From contig CAJMLY010000004.1 of assembly GCA_905214425.1 (NCBI GenBank), positions 62,001 through 126,000 of the forward strand: DNA of 64,000 nucleotides, in the 5' to 3' direction. Below are positions 38,822 to 48,113 of this stretch, piece after piece. The DNA is from an uncultured bacterium. Its GTDB lineage: Bacteria > Actinomycetota > Coriobacteriia > Coriobacteriales > Coriobacteriaceae. Made by a program: the position numbers and the translations under genes. Numbering within the stretch: position 1 is the stretch's first letter; each line of letters begins with the position of its first letter. A model generated the notes under the pieces. The model was given only the letters and a program-made list of their open reading frames with translations. It did not search any database and had not been told where the DNA came from.

Positions 38822-40492
38822 ATGGCAGCTAAAAAATCATCTCCCTTGAAGATCATCCCGCTTGGCGGCCTTGACGGCATCGGCAAGAACATGACGGTCT
38901 TCGAGTGCGGCGACGACATGGTGCTCGTCGACGCTGGCCTCATGTTCCCGGATGACTCCCAGCCCGGTATCGACCTGGTGCTTCCCGACTACACCTATGT
39001 TCTTGAGAACGAGGAGAAGCTCCGCGGCATCATCGTCACCCACGGCCACGAGGACCACACCGGTTCGCTTCCGTATCTGCTGCAGGACCTCAACAATAAG
39101 GTGCCCATCTTCTCGAGCAAGCTGACGCTCGGCTTTATCGAGGGCAAGCTCTCCGAGTTCCGCATCCGCGCACCCAAGTTCCGTGAGGTCAAGGGCGGCA
39201 GCCATGTCAACCTCGGCGGCATCTCGCTCGACTTCTTCTCGATGACGCACTCCATCCCCGGCGCTCTGGGCGTGTTCATTCGCACCAACCAGGGCACCGT
39301 TATGCACACCGGCGACTTTAAGCTCGACCAGACGCCCATCGACGGCGTCACGCCCGACTATGCCGCTATCAGCCGCTTTGCCAAGCAGGGCATCGACCTG
39401 CTGCTTTCCGACTCCACCAATGCCACGGTTCCCGGCTTTACCAAGTCCGAGGCCGAGGTTGGTCCCAACCTGCTGCACGCCATCAAGAACGCCCCGGGTC
39501 GCGTGTTCGTCGCATCGTTCTCGAGCCACATCCATCGTTTGCAGCAGATCTGCGATGCCGCCCGCAAGTGCGGCCGTAAGGTCGTTGTGACCGGTCGCTC
39601 CATGCTCACGAACACCCGCGTGGCGCGCGAGCTCGGTTATCTCAACATCGATGATGCCGATATCATCGATGCCTTCGATATTGATAACCTGCCTGACGAC
39701 AAGATCGTCGTCATGTGCACTGGTTCGCAGGGCGAGCCGCTGTCGGCCCTGTCCCGCATGGCCAATGGCGAGCACAAGACGCTCTCCATCCACGAGGGCG
39801 ATACCGTTATCCTCTCGGCAACTCCCGTTCCTGGCAACGAGAAGGCCGTCCAGCAGGTCGTCAACAGCCTGGCCAAGCTCGGCTGCGACGTGTGGGATAA
39901 GAACCGCGCTCTCGTCCACGTCTCGGGTCACGGTAGCCAGGAGGAGCTCAAGCTCCTGATGGCCATGGCCAAGCCCACGTATTTTATGCCGGTTCACGGT
40001 GAGGCCGTGCATCTGCGCGCCCATGCCCAGCTGGCGCGCAAGATGGGCATCAAGGACGATCATATCTTTATCCTCGATAACGGCGACACGCTCGAGATGC
40101 GCGGTGGTATCGTCAAGCGCGGTACGCCCGTCGAGTCCGGTGTCGTTTACGTCGACGGCCTGCGTATCGGCGATACCGACCCCATCGTCCTGCGCGATCG
40201 CCAGAAGCTCGCCAACGACGGTATGGTCACGGCCGTTGCCATCGTCTCCCTCAAACACAAGAAGATCGAGGCCATCGAGTTCTCGGGCCGCGGCGTCTCG
40301 TTTGCCATCGACGACCAGTTCTCCGAGGATGCCTCCGCGTCCATTATGAAGACGATCGAGAAGGGTAAGTTTAGCTTTACCAGCAGCGGTTCCGATGCCA
40401 TTCGCAAGGCCGTGCGCGATTCGCTCTCTAACTTTATCTGGAGCCGTACGCGCACCCGTCCGATGATCATCCCGGTCGTCATGGAGGTTTAG
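38822..40492 (+). CDS. rnj: Ribonuclease J
   Basis: Metallo-beta-lactamase/beta-CASP ribonuclease with 5' exonuclease and endonuclease activity, central to mRNA decay and rRNA maturation. The 556 residues have IPLGGLDGIGKNM, the metal motif THGHEDHTGSLPYL near residue 75, MHTGDFKLD, the beta-CASP part (CTGSQGEPLSALSRMANG) and VHVSGHGSQEEL/MPVHGEAVHLRAH. It is the only RNase J here and coexists with rny. Confidence 0.95.
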   Translation: MAAKKSSPLKIIPLGGLDGIGKNMTVFECGDDMVLVDAGLMFPDDSQPGIDLVLPDYTYVLENEEKLRGIIVTHGHEDHTGSLPYLLQDLNNKVPIFSSKLTLGFIEGKLSEFRIRAPKFREVKGGSHVNLGGISLDFFSMTHSIPGALGVFIRTNQGTVMHTGDFKLDQTPIDGVTPDYAAISRFAKQGIDLLLSDSTNATVPGFTKSEAEVGPNLLHAIKNAPGRVFVASFSSHIHRLQQICDAARKCGRKVVVTGRSMLTNTRVARELGYLNIDDADIIDAFDIDNLPDDKIVVMCTGSQGEPLSALSRMANGEHKTLSIHEGDTVILSATPVPGNEKAVQQVVNSLAKLGCDVWDKNRALVHVSGHGSQEELKLLMAMAKPTYFMPVHGEAVHLRAHAQLARKMGIKDDHIFILDNGDTLEMRGGIVKRGTPVESGVVYVDGLRIGDTDPIVLRDRQKLANDGMVTAVAIVSLKHKKIEAIEFSGRGVSFAIDDQFSEDASASIMKTIEKGKFSFTSSGSDAIRKAVRDSLSNFIWSRTRTRPMIIPVVMEV

Positions 40493-40493
40493 T

Positions 40494-43271
40494 TTGGCGC
40501 GCGGATCTGCACAAAACGCCAAAGGCAATAAGGCCAATAACCAACCGGCATCTGCTAAGGGTGCCGGTTCCCATCTGCGTGCCAATAAGGGCCACGAGTC
40601 CGAGTTCGATGAGTTTGAGCCCTTGGTCGAGCCTTCGGCCAATCGCGATATCGCCGGTGTGGTCATCGCCGTTTTGGCGATCGCGTCCTTCATTGCCGTG
40701 ATCTCTCCGGCAACAGCGCCCGTGACGGCTGCGGTTGCCGGTTTCTACCACCTGGGCTTTGGCCTGGGCGCCTACGTGCTGCCGATCGTCATCTTGCTGT
40801 TTGCCGCCACGCTCTTTTTGGGTGAGGACTCGCCGCTCAACGTGCGCTCTGTCGCGGGCGGCGCCGTGGTCTTTATCGCCGTCGTCTCCATTCTTTCGCT
40901 GATGGTGCCGGGCACGAGCGATTCGTGCGACCTTATGTTTACGCCGCAGAACCTTTCCGTGTCGGGCGGCTACATTGGCGCCTTTATCGCAAGTGCCTTG
41001 CAAAACGCCCTGGGTAAACCTATCGCCATGGTTGTCTTACTGGGGCTTGTCGTCGTTGGTTTGGTCATTATCGGCTTTTCGGTGGGTGGCGTTTTGCGCT
41101 CCGCACGCGATCGTGCGGCAGATTTTGCCGAACGCCGTCGTGCCGATGTCAACGCCAGCCCGTGGGGCGATGAAGAGGCCCTGTCTGTTCCCGGCGTCGC
41201 TCGTCCGCACCTGAGCATTCTGCGCCAGAAGGGGACTGACGCCGCGGTGACCACGGTCATGGGTGGCGATGTCGACCCGGTTTTGGATGACAACGAGGAC
41301 GATGACCCGTTTGTCGACGTATCCGAGTCGGTTGAAGCCGAGCGGGCCAAGACCACGCTGCTGCCGCGTCGCCATGTCAAGAAGGGCAAGGCTGCGCCTA
41401 AGCTCAATACGAGTGAGCCCGACCCGTCTTGGTCCGATAGCGAGATTGAGCTCACCGAGGGCGATGACGAGGACGACGAGGGTCCGATTGAGACCGCAAA
41501 GACAACTTTGCTGCCGCGTCGCCATGCAAAGCGCGGCCAGGTAACCGGCCAGCTTTCGATGGAAGACGACTCCGATAAGATCGACGAGTCCGAGCCGCCG
41601 TTTGTCGTGAATCCCGTCTCGGCCGCACCTCAGATTCCCGACTTCCTGAAGCATCCCAAGGTTGCCGGTGCGCCTGCCACGAGTGCTATCGAATCGGCTG
41701 CGGCTCGTGATGGGGGAGTGGACGACGGCGCCGCAGATAACGAGGGCGAAGAAGAGGACGGACTCAAGCTTCCGCCGCTCGAAATCCTGCATGCCAACCC
41801 GCAGTCGGCTTCCGCCGCGTCTTCGGACAAGGAGCTGGAGCAGACCGCTGAGTCACTGCAATCCACCTTGCTTGAGTTTGGCCGCAGTGCCCGCGTGGTC
41901 GGCTGGATCGCCGGCCCCACGGTGACGACCTTTAAACTGCAGCCCGGTGAGGGCGAGCGTGTGAGCAAAATTTCGAGCCTCGAGGACGATATCGCGCTTT
42001 CGCTCGCTGCCCAGTCGGTGCGTATCTTTGCCCCGATCCCCGGCACCTCGCTCGTGGGCATCGAGATTCCCAACCGCAAGCGCCAGAACGTCAATCTGGG
42101 CGACGTGCTGCCCTATGTGAAGGGCGGTCCGCTCGAGCTCGCCATCGGCCGCGACGCCGAGGGCACGCCGGTTGTCGCCGACCTCGCCAAGATGCCTCAC
42201 CTGTTGATTGCCGGTACGACCGGTTCTGGTAAGTCGGTGATGATCAATTCCATCATCACGACATTGCTCATGCGCGCCCTTCCCGAGGACGTTCGCCTGA
42301 TCATGGTCGACCCCAAGCGCGTCGAGCTTGCGGGCTATAACGGTCTGCCGCATCTCTATGTGCCCGTGGTGACCGAGCCCAAGCAGGCCGCGAGCGCTCT
42401 GCAATGGGCTGTGTCCGAGATGGAGCGTCGCCTGAAGGTCTTCGAGCGTCTCAACGTGCGTAAGATCTCGACCTACAACGAAAAGCAGGCTGCTGGCGAG
42501 TTTGAGCATTACGACAATCCGCCGCAAAAGATGCCCTACCTTATCATTATCATTGACGAGCTCTCTGACCTGATGATGGTCGCCGGTAAGGATGTCGAGG
42601 CCTCGATCGTGCGTATTGCACAGCTGGGCCGTGCCGCCGGTATTCATCTTATCGTTGCCACGCAGCGCCCCAGCTCCAACGTGGTGACGGGCCTCATCAA
42701 GGCCAACATCACCAACCGCATCGCCTTTAACGTCGCCACGGGCATCGACTCGCGCGTCATCATCGACCAGATGGGCGCCGAGAAGCTCACCGGTTTGGGC
42801 GACATGTTGTTCTCCAAGGTCGACTGGGGCAAGCCCCGCCGTATCCAGGGCTGCTTTGTCTCGGATGATGAGATCAACGAGATTGTCGAGTTCGTCAAGT
42901 CGCAGAGTGAGCCAGACTACCACGAGGAGATCCTGTCTGCCGTGGCGCCCGCTTCCATGTCCATGGCGGGTGGCGGCGGCATTGTCCGCACCGGAGTAGC
43001 CGAGCCGCAAGACGATGATCCGCTCATTTGGGAAGCCGCCCATATTGTGGTGGAATCGCAGCTTGGCTCCACATCTGGCCTGCAACGTCGTCTGAAGGTT
43101 GGCTATGCGCGTGCCGGGCGTATTATGGACATGCTGGAAGAAAAGGGTGTCGTCGGCCCGCCCGACGGTTCCAAGCCGCGCGAGGTCCTGTTGGACGAGG
43201 AGGGGCTTGCCGCGCTGGAATCTGTCGACGCCGAGATGGCACGTGAAGATCGTGAGTTTGGAGGATTCTGA
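40494..43271 (+). CDS. ftsK: DNA translocase FtsK/SpoIIIE
   Basis: Septal ATP-driven DNA pump for chromosome segregation. The 925 residues have about four N-terminal membrane helices (55-205), an acidic linker (230-440), and the alpha/beta motor with Walker A LIAGTTGSGKSVMINS near residue 571 and Walker B IIIIDELSDLMMV. The C-terminal gamma winged helix (STSGLQRRLKVGYARAGRIM) recognises polar DNA motifs. The linker holds two copies of AKTTLLPRRH followed by a basic run. The start is TTG 40494 behind GGAGG. Confidence 0.95.
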   Translation: MARGSAQNAKGNKANNQPASAKGAGSHLRANKGHESEFDEFEPLVEPSANRDIAGVVIAVLAIASFIAVISPATAPVTAAVAGFYHLGFGLGAYVLPIVILLFAATLFLGEDSPLNVRSVAGGAVVFIAVVSILSLMVPGTSDSCDLMFTPQNLSVSGGYIGAFIASALQNALGKPIAMVVLLGLVVVGLVIIGFSVGGVLRSARDRAADFAERRRADVNASPWGDEEALSVPGVARPHLSILRQKGTDAAVTTVMGGDVDPVLDDNEDDDPFVDVSESVEAERAKTTLLPRRHVKKGKAAPKLNTSEPDPSWSDSEIELTEGDDEDDEGPIETAKTTLLPRRHAKRGQVTGQLSMEDDSDKIDESEPPFVVNPVSAAPQIPDFLKHPKVAGAPATSAIESAAARDGGVDDGAADNEGEEEDGLKLPPLEILHANPQSASAASSDKELEQTAESLQSTLLEFGRSARVVGWIAGPTVTTFKLQPGEGERVSKISSLEDDIALSLAAQSVRIFAPIPGTSLVGIEIPNRKRQNVNLGDVLPYVKGGPLELAIGRDAEGTPVVADLAKMPHLLIAGTTGSGKSVMINSIITTLLMRALPEDVRLIMVDPKRVELAGYNGLPHLYVPVVTEPKQAASALQWAVSEMERRLKVFERLNVRKISTYNEKQAAGEFEHYDNPPQKMPYLIIIIDELSDLMMVAGKDVEASIVRIAQLGRAAGIHLIVATQRPSSNVVTGLIKANITNRIAFNVATGIDSRVIIDQMGAEKLTGLGDMLFSKVDWGKPRRIQGCFVSDDEINEIVEFVKSQSEPDYHEEILSAVAPASMSMAGGGGIVRTGVAEPQDDDPLIWEAAHIVVESQLGSTSGLQRRLKVGYARAGRIMDMLEEKGVVGPPDGSKPREVLLDEEGLAALESVDAEMAREDREFGGF

Positions 43272-44764
43272 TGGCTGCACGCTTTGGTGACATGCTGCTC
43301 GAGCAGCGTCGCCGAATGGGCCTTTCCATTCAGCAGGTCGCCAACACCATCAAAATCAGGCCGCAGATCATCGAGTTTTTCGAGACCGGTAACTTTGCTT
43401 CGATGCCGCCGCGCGGCTATGCGCAGGGCATGATTTCGAGCTATGCTCGCTTTTTGGGCCTCAATCCACGCGAGGTCGTCAATGCCTACTTTGACGACCT
43501 GATGGCATACGAACGCGAGACGTCGCAGCAGGGCGGTCGTTTTCAGGACGCCGCCGGCTACGTCAATTCGCGTTCCTCTGTCGATAACGGGCGCTTCCTG
43601 ATGGTTCAGGGTGGTCGCTCAACGCGTTATGGTCAGCGTCCGCAGCAGGCTGGCTATATTACCGAGACGGGGTCCAGTGAGGAAATCCGTTCTCAGCGCG
43701 ATCGTTTCCGCAGCACGCCTATGCCCGACGATCGTGCGCTTCCCGCTGCCCGCGGTGTGGTGCGCGATCCCCGTGTCGGCTACGGAGATGGCGGCTATTC
43801 CGATCGTGGCTGCCGTGGTGTCTCTGCCGGTCGTGCTCTCGGCGGCTATGCGGACGCCGATGCCACGCAGGTGACGCCGCGTCTTCGCTCTCAATCACAG
43901 CCGTATGGCCAGCGCTCTTCGGCTCCGCGTGCGGGCCAGCGTGGCTATCAAGGCCGCGGTGAACTTGCGCCCCGCTCGGGTCAGCGCAGCCTTCAGGGCC
44001 AGGGTGGCTATCGCGGCCGTTCCGACAGCAATCGTGGTCGTATGCCTCAGGGAGGCGGCCGCAGCAGTTCCAGTCGTGGACGCGGCGGTTCCCGTACTCC
44101 TCAAAACAACGGTCTCGATCCGCGTATCGTCTACGCCGGCATCGGTGCCGTGGCGTTGCTGCTGATCGTGCTCATCGTGGTACTTCTGCGCGGCTGCGCA
44201 TCTTCGACGCCCGAGACCACGCCCGAGACGCCCACTGCTACCAAGACGACGCCTAAGAAGTCTTCTAAGAAGACCGAAACGGTCGACGAGGACGATGACA
44301 CCGATGAGGCGACGGATGAGTCGACCGTTTCGGACGCCACCAAGACGACGGCTAAAAAGGAAGAAAACGAGGTAACGAAGGTCAAGGTCTCCGTTGCCAA
44401 GGGAAAGACCGCCTGGATTGAGGTCAAGGTCGATGGCAAGTCGGTCTATGGCGCCCAGGCGACTGGCCCCTTTGAGCAGGAGTACACGCCTGAGTCCTCG
44501 ATCGAGATCACCACGTCCAAGCCTTCCGATGTCACCGTTACCAAGAACGGCGAAAAGGTCCGTTACGATACCAAGACCTCGGGCGTGGCGCGTGTGACGA
44601 TCACCGTTCCCAAGAAGGAGACGACTGGTTCCGAGAATGGTGAAAGTTCAAATGGTACCGACACCACCGACGGCACCGATGCCCAGTCCACGGATGGCGC
44701 CGATACCGCAACTGACGGCCAGACGCCCACCGATTCTACCGACTATTCGTACGATAGCTACTAA
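43271..44764 (+). CDS. RodZ-like helix-turn-helix membrane protein
   Basis: A 497-residue protein. Residues 1-75 are a cytoplasmic HTH of the RodZ type (FGDMLLEQRRRMGLSIQQVANTIKIRPQIIEFFETG), then a long Arg/Gly/Gln-rich linker (about 85-280), one membrane helix (VYAGIGAVALLLIVLIVVLL), an acidic Thr/Lys/Asp stretch, and a C-terminal beta domain resembling the RodZ extracytoplasmic DUF4115 domain (KTAWIEVKVDGKSVYGAQ). RodZ links MreB and cell-wall synthesis; no mreB is in this window. It starts at the last base of the ftsK stop. Confidence 0.82.
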   Translation: MAARFGDMLLEQRRRMGLSIQQVANTIKIRPQIIEFFETGNFASMPPRGYAQGMISSYARFLGLNPREVVNAYFDDLMAYERETSQQGGRFQDAAGYVNSRSSVDNGRFLMVQGGRSTRYGQRPQQAGYITETGSSEEIRSQRDRFRSTPMPDDRALPAARGVVRDPRVGYGDGGYSDRGCRGVSAGRALGGYADADATQVTPRLRSQSQPYGQRSSAPRAGQRGYQGRGELAPRSGQRSLQGQGGYRGRSDSNRGRMPQGGGRSSSSRGRGGSRTPQNNGLDPRIVYAGIGAVALLLIVLIVVLLRGCASSTPETTPETPTATKTTPKKSSKKTETVDEDDDTDEATDESTVSDATKTTAKKEENEVTKVKVSVAKGKTAWIEVKVDGKSVYGAQATGPFEQEYTPESSIEITTSKPSDVTVTKNGEKVRYDTKTSGVARVTITVPKKETTGSENGESSNGTDTTDGTDAQSTDGADTATDGQTPTDSTDYSYDSY

Positions 44765-44790
44765 GCCGCTCGTACGCGAAAGGAAACATC

Positions 44791-45288
44791 ATGGCTAAAG
44801 ATTCCAGCTTCGACGTCGTGTCCGAGGTCAACATGCAAGAGGTCGACAACGCCTTCCAGCAAACCACGCGCGAGATTTCCCAGCGCTATGACCTGAAGGA
44901 TTCCGGCGCCACGATCGAGCTTTCGAAGGGCGACAAGCTCTTTACGATCAACGCCCCGGCCGACTTTGTCTCCAAGCAGATTATCGACGTGCTGAGCTCC
45001 AAGCTCATCAAGCGCGGCATCGACCTCAAGGCTGTCTCGTGGGATGCTCCGCAGGCGGCATCGGGCGGCACCGTGCGCGTGCTCGGCCTTATCGTCGAGG
45101 GTATCGACCAGGCGACCGCCAAGAAGATCAACAAGGACATCAAGGACCAAAAGCTCAAGGTCAAGGTGACTATCGAGGCCGACAAGCTGCGTGTTTCCTC
45201 TGCTTCGAAGGACGCGTTGCAGACCGTGATCCAGTTCCTGCGCGACCAGGACTACGGCCAGCCGCTGCAGTTCACCAACTACCGCTAA
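44791..45288 (+). CDS. yajQ: YajQ-family nucleotide-binding protein
   Basis: A 165-residue protein with two ferredoxin-like repeats; SSFDVVSEVNMQEVDNAF, QRYDLKDSGA and the C-terminal VIQFLRDQDYGQPLQFTNYR are typical. Some homologues bind cyclic di-GMP; no function is certain here. AAAGGAAAC precedes the ATG. Confidence 0.9.
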   Translation: MAKDSSFDVVSEVNMQEVDNAFQQTTREISQRYDLKDSGATIELSKGDKLFTINAPADFVSKQIIDVLSSKLIKRGIDLKAVSWDAPQAASGGTVRVLGLIVEGIDQATAKKINKDIKDQKLKVKVTIEADKLRVSSASKDALQTVIQFLRDQDYGQPLQFTNYR

Positions 45289-45315
45289 TATCATTCGAAA
45301 GGACTGCTCTCCAAC

Positions 45316-46665
45316 ATGGATACACCGTTGGGCTCCGTGCTCTACATCACCCTCGGGTGCGCTAAGAACGAGGTTGACACCGACCGCATGCGTTCTCTTT
45401 TGACCGCCGCGGGCTACGAGGAGGCGTTCGACCCACAGGATGCCGATATCGCCATCGTCAATACATGCTCGTTCCTCGCCTCCGCAACGTCCGAGAGCAT
45501 CGAGACCACGCTCGAGCTCGCCAACGAGGTTCAGGACGGCGTTCGTTCTTGTCCCATCGTCATGTGCGGCTGTGTGCCGTCGCGCTATGGCGACGACCTG
45601 CCTGACGAGCTGCCCGAGGTCGCTGCCTTTGTGAAGGCCGACGAGGAGGACGGCATCGTGGCGGTCATCGATGGCGTGCTGGGTGTCGAGCGTGAGATCG
45701 CTGCCTATATTCCGCAAGTCAAGCGCACTGTCGAGGGCGCCGTTGCTTACGTCAAGATTTCCGATGGCTGCAACCGCTTCTGCAGCTTCTGCATGATCCC
45801 GTATATCCGCGGTCGTTATCACTCGCGCAATGCCGAGAGCATTATCTCCGAGGTACGCGACCTGGTTGCCGGCGGTGTGCGCGAGATCGTGCTGATCGGC
45901 CAGGACACGGGTATTTGGGGCACCGACTTTGCCGACGAAGACGTCACCGATGGCTCGCCGCGCAATCTGGCGCAGCTGCTGCATGCCGTCGCCGAGTCCG
46001 TGCGCCCGCACAACGTCTGGGTCCGCGTGCTCTATCTGCAGCCCGAGGGCATGACCGACGAGCTTATCGATACGATTCGCGATACGCCCGAGGTGCTGCC
46101 TTATATCGATATCCCCGTGCAGCACTGCGACGCGCGCATCCTCAAGGCTATGCGCCGTTCTGGTTCGCGCCAGGAGCTCGAGGACCTGTTCCGCGATCTG
46201 CGTGAGCGTATCCCCGGCATCGTGATCCGTTCCACGGCCATGGTCGGCTTCCCGACCGAGACCGACGACGAGTTCCGCGACCTTATCGACTTTATGGACA
46301 CCGTCGGCTTTGACTACACGAGCGTCTTTGCCTACTCGCAGGAGGAGGGCAGCCTGGCCGCTAAGATGGAGGGTCAGGTCGATGAGGAGGTCAAGCTCGA
46401 GCGCGCCCAGGAGGCCATGGACCTGGCCGAGTCGCTCGGTTTTGCCGCCACCGCCGCACATGTGGGCGAGCGCGCCCAGGTGATTGTCGACGGCATCGAG
46501 GAGACCGAGGACGGCGCCGAGCTGATCGGCCATGCTTGGTTCCAGGCGCCCGATTCCGATGGCGCGGTGCACTTGGACGCCAGCGAGGCGTCCGTGGGCG
46601 ATATTCTGACGGTCGAGTTTACCGATAGCTTCTGCTATGAGCTTATCGGCCATGTTGTGGAGTAG
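45316..46665 (+). CDS. rimO: Ribosomal protein S12 methylthiotransferase RimO
   Basis: Radical SAM enzyme modifying Asp88/89 of S12. The 449 residues have TLGCAKNEVDTDRM, the NTCSFLASA cysteine motif, radical SAM DGCNRFCSFCMIPYIRGRYHSR, IGQDTGIWG and a C-terminal TRAM domain. CxxxCxxC in the FCSFCMIP form and the start LGCAKNEVD identify RimO among the three methylthiotransferases in this window. Confidence 0.95.
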   Translation: MDTPLGSVLYITLGCAKNEVDTDRMRSLLTAAGYEEAFDPQDADIAIVNTCSFLASATSESIETTLELANEVQDGVRSCPIVMCGCVPSRYGDDLPDELPEVAAFVKADEEDGIVAVIDGVLGVEREIAAYIPQVKRTVEGAVAYVKISDGCNRFCSFCMIPYIRGRYHSRNAESIISEVRDLVAGGVREIVLIGQDTGIWGTDFADEDVTDGSPRNLAQLLHAVAESVRPHNVWVRVLYLQPEGMTDELIDTIRDTPEVLPYIDIPVQHCDARILKAMRRSGSRQELEDLFRDLRERIPGIVIRSTAMVGFPTETDDEFRDLIDFMDTVGFDYTSVFAYSQEEGSLAAKMEGQVDEEVKLERAQEAMDLAESLGFAATAAHVGERAQVIVDGIEETEDGAELIGHAWFQAPDSDGAVHLDASEASVGDILTVEFTDSFCYELIGHVVE

Positions 46666-46674
46666 GAGAGCATC

Positions 46675-47313
46675 GTGGCAAACGAGAGCAATAAGGAACT
46701 GACGAGTGTTTGGACGCCCGCCAACATCGTGACGTGCGTTCGCATCGTCTTTATCCCGGTGTTCATGATCGTGTCGGCGCTTTCTCACACGAGTGTTGCC
46801 GGTACAGATTGGAGCACCTTCGACGGCCCGCTCGCCGCCGCTGCCTTCATTCTGTATGTGATCCTGTCGTGCACCGATAAGGTCGACGGCTACCTGGCGC
46901 GCTCGCGCAACGAGATTACCGATTTCGGTAAGTTCTTGGACCCCATCGCCGATAAGCTGCTCGTGTTCTCGGCCTTGCTGCTGTTCTTGGACTTTGGCAC
47001 CGTGACGGTTTGGTCCGTGTTCATCATCTTGTTCCGCGAGCTGTTGGTAAGCGCCCTGCGCATGGTCGCGAGTGCGGCTGGTGTGGTCGTTGCGGCCGAT
47101 AAGCTCGGAAAGTACAAGACGGCGACCACGATGGTCTCTATCTGCGGCTATCTGTGCGTCTTTGCGATGGCTGGCCTTCAGCTGGGGCCGGTGTCGCTGC
47201 TGCTCGGTGTCTATTCAGTGTCGCGCTTCCTGTACGCCGTGGCCGTTATCTTGACCGTTATCTCGGGTGCCCAGTACTTCTGGAACTGCCGCAAGATCGT
47301 CTTTTCGGTCTAG
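46675..47313 (+). CDS. pgsA: CDP-diacylglycerol--glycerol-3-phosphate 3-phosphatidyltransferase
   Basis: Membrane enzyme of phosphatidylglycerol synthesis. The 212 residues carry the CDP-alcohol transferase motif DGYLARSRNEITDFGKFLDP with its conserved Asp residues, and several membrane helices. GTG start behind AGGAG. The rimO-pgsA-cinA-recA order is widespread in Gram-positive bacteria. Confidence 0.93.
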   Translation: MANESNKELTSVWTPANIVTCVRIVFIPVFMIVSALSHTSVAGTDWSTFDGPLAAAAFILYVILSCTDKVDGYLARSRNEITDFGKFLDPIADKLLVFSALLLFLDFGTVTVWSVFIILFRELLVSALRMVASAAGVVVAADKLGKYKTATTMVSICGYLCVFAMAGLQLGPVSLLLGVYSVSRFLYAVAVILTVISGAQYFWNCRKIVFSV

Positions 47314-47325
47314 GTCCTGGTAGGC

Positions 47326-47856
47326 ATGACGGAATCATTTGAGCAGATTGCCGCGCACAATGAAGAGCTCGCACGTGATATTGTCGAGCGTGCAACCGTT
47401 CGTGGTGTGACGGTTTCGACGGCTGAGTCGCTGACAGCAGGTATGATCGCCTCGACGATTGCCGATATCCCGGGCGCCTCGGTGGTGCTGCGTGGCGGTG
47501 CGGTGACCTACTGCGATGAGATCAAGCATCGCGTTTTGGGTGTTGATCAGGAGACGCTCGACCGCTATACCGCGGTGTCGCATCAGACCGCGCGCGAGAT
47601 GGCGGCGGGTTCGCTGGAGCTGTACCAGAGCGATATTGCAGTGAGCGCAACGGGTTATGCCGGCCCCGGCGGCGGCACTGAGGACGATCCGGCTGGCACT
47701 TTCTATATTGGCTGGGCGTATCGCGCGGCTGATGGGGAAGTGTCGGTCGTGGACTCTGTGCGCTGCCACTATGAGGGCGACCGTTCGTGTGTTCGTGCCC
47801 ATGCGGTCGCGGAGGCATTGGGACGCATTGCCCTTGTGCTTAACTCTATGGAATAG
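47326..47856 (+). CDS. pncC: Nicotinamide-nucleotide amidohydrolase (CinA C-terminal type)
   Basis: A 176-residue stand-alone CinA C-terminal domain, which deamidates NMN to recycle NAD precursors. TAESLTAGMIASTIADIPGAS near residue 30, SATGYAGPGGGTEDDPAGTFYIG and the FRGG-like VLRGGAVTYCDEIK are diagnostic. The N-terminal molybdopterin-like domain of full CinA is absent. Confidence 0.92.
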   Translation: MTESFEQIAAHNEELARDIVERATVRGVTVSTAESLTAGMIASTIADIPGASVVLRGGAVTYCDEIKHRVLGVDQETLDRYTAVSHQTAREMAAGSLELYQSDIAVSATGYAGPGGGTEDDPAGTFYIGWAYRAADGEVSVVDSVRCHYEGDRSCVRAHAVAEALGRIALVLNSME

Positions 47857-47865
47857 ACGTGTTTT

Positions 47866-47888
47866 AAGGGGCCTTCGGGCCCCTTAAT
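47866..47888 (+). terminator. Terminator with UUCG tetraloop after pncC
   Basis: AAGGGGCC and GGCCCCTT close a TTCG loop; the T-run after it is short (AATT). Confidence 0.7.
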
Positions 47889-47984
47889 TGTGGAGATAGG
47901 GACCCCTGACGAATTTAGCGTTTGCGCTGGTTATAGGTGTATTCTTGCCTTCCTTGTTCTTATTCGGCCCTTTGTGGTCAAGCA

Positions 47985-48022
47985 TTTGGTCAGTGTTTGG
48001 TCGGCGTTTGGTTGGGTTTTGG
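47985..48022 (+). promoter_or_regulatory. TTTGGT repeats with exact 11-bp period upstream of recA
   Basis: TTTGGT begins at 47985, 47996 and 48007, and TTTGGA at 48018, each 11 bases apart. The block ends 32 bases before the recA -35. The 18-mer TTTGGTCGGCGTTTGGTT at 47996-48013 matches the comEA element at 16 of 18 positions. Confidence 0.5.
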
Positions 48023-48054
48023 AAAGACTGCCTGCATATGATTGGCCTGAACAG

Positions 48055-48083
48055 TTGACCACGAACAGCCGTTCGTTTATTAT
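48055..48083 (+). promoter_or_regulatory. recA promoter
   Basis: TTGACC (48055-48060), a 17-base spacer and TATTAT (48078-48083). The LexA-type box fills most of the spacer. Confidence 0.8.
48062..48075 (+). promoter_or_regulatory. LexA (SOS) box of recA
   Basis: CGAACAGCCGTTCG matches the Gram-positive consensus CGAACNNNNGTTCG exactly and lies between -35 and -10, so bound LexA would block RNA polymerase. Confidence 0.88.
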
Positions 48084-48113
48084 CGATGCAGGTTGTTAAG
48101 AGGAGGGCTATTC

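Noticed and set aside
38568..38849. A 93-codon open frame spanning element A2 and the rnj start
   Set aside because: It overlaps the supported rnj start in another frame and has no SD; the coding impression comes from the repeat.
47890..48099. A 69-codon open frame upstream of recA
   Set aside because: It covers the TTTGGT repeats, promoter and SOS box of recA and has no plausible ribosome binding site.
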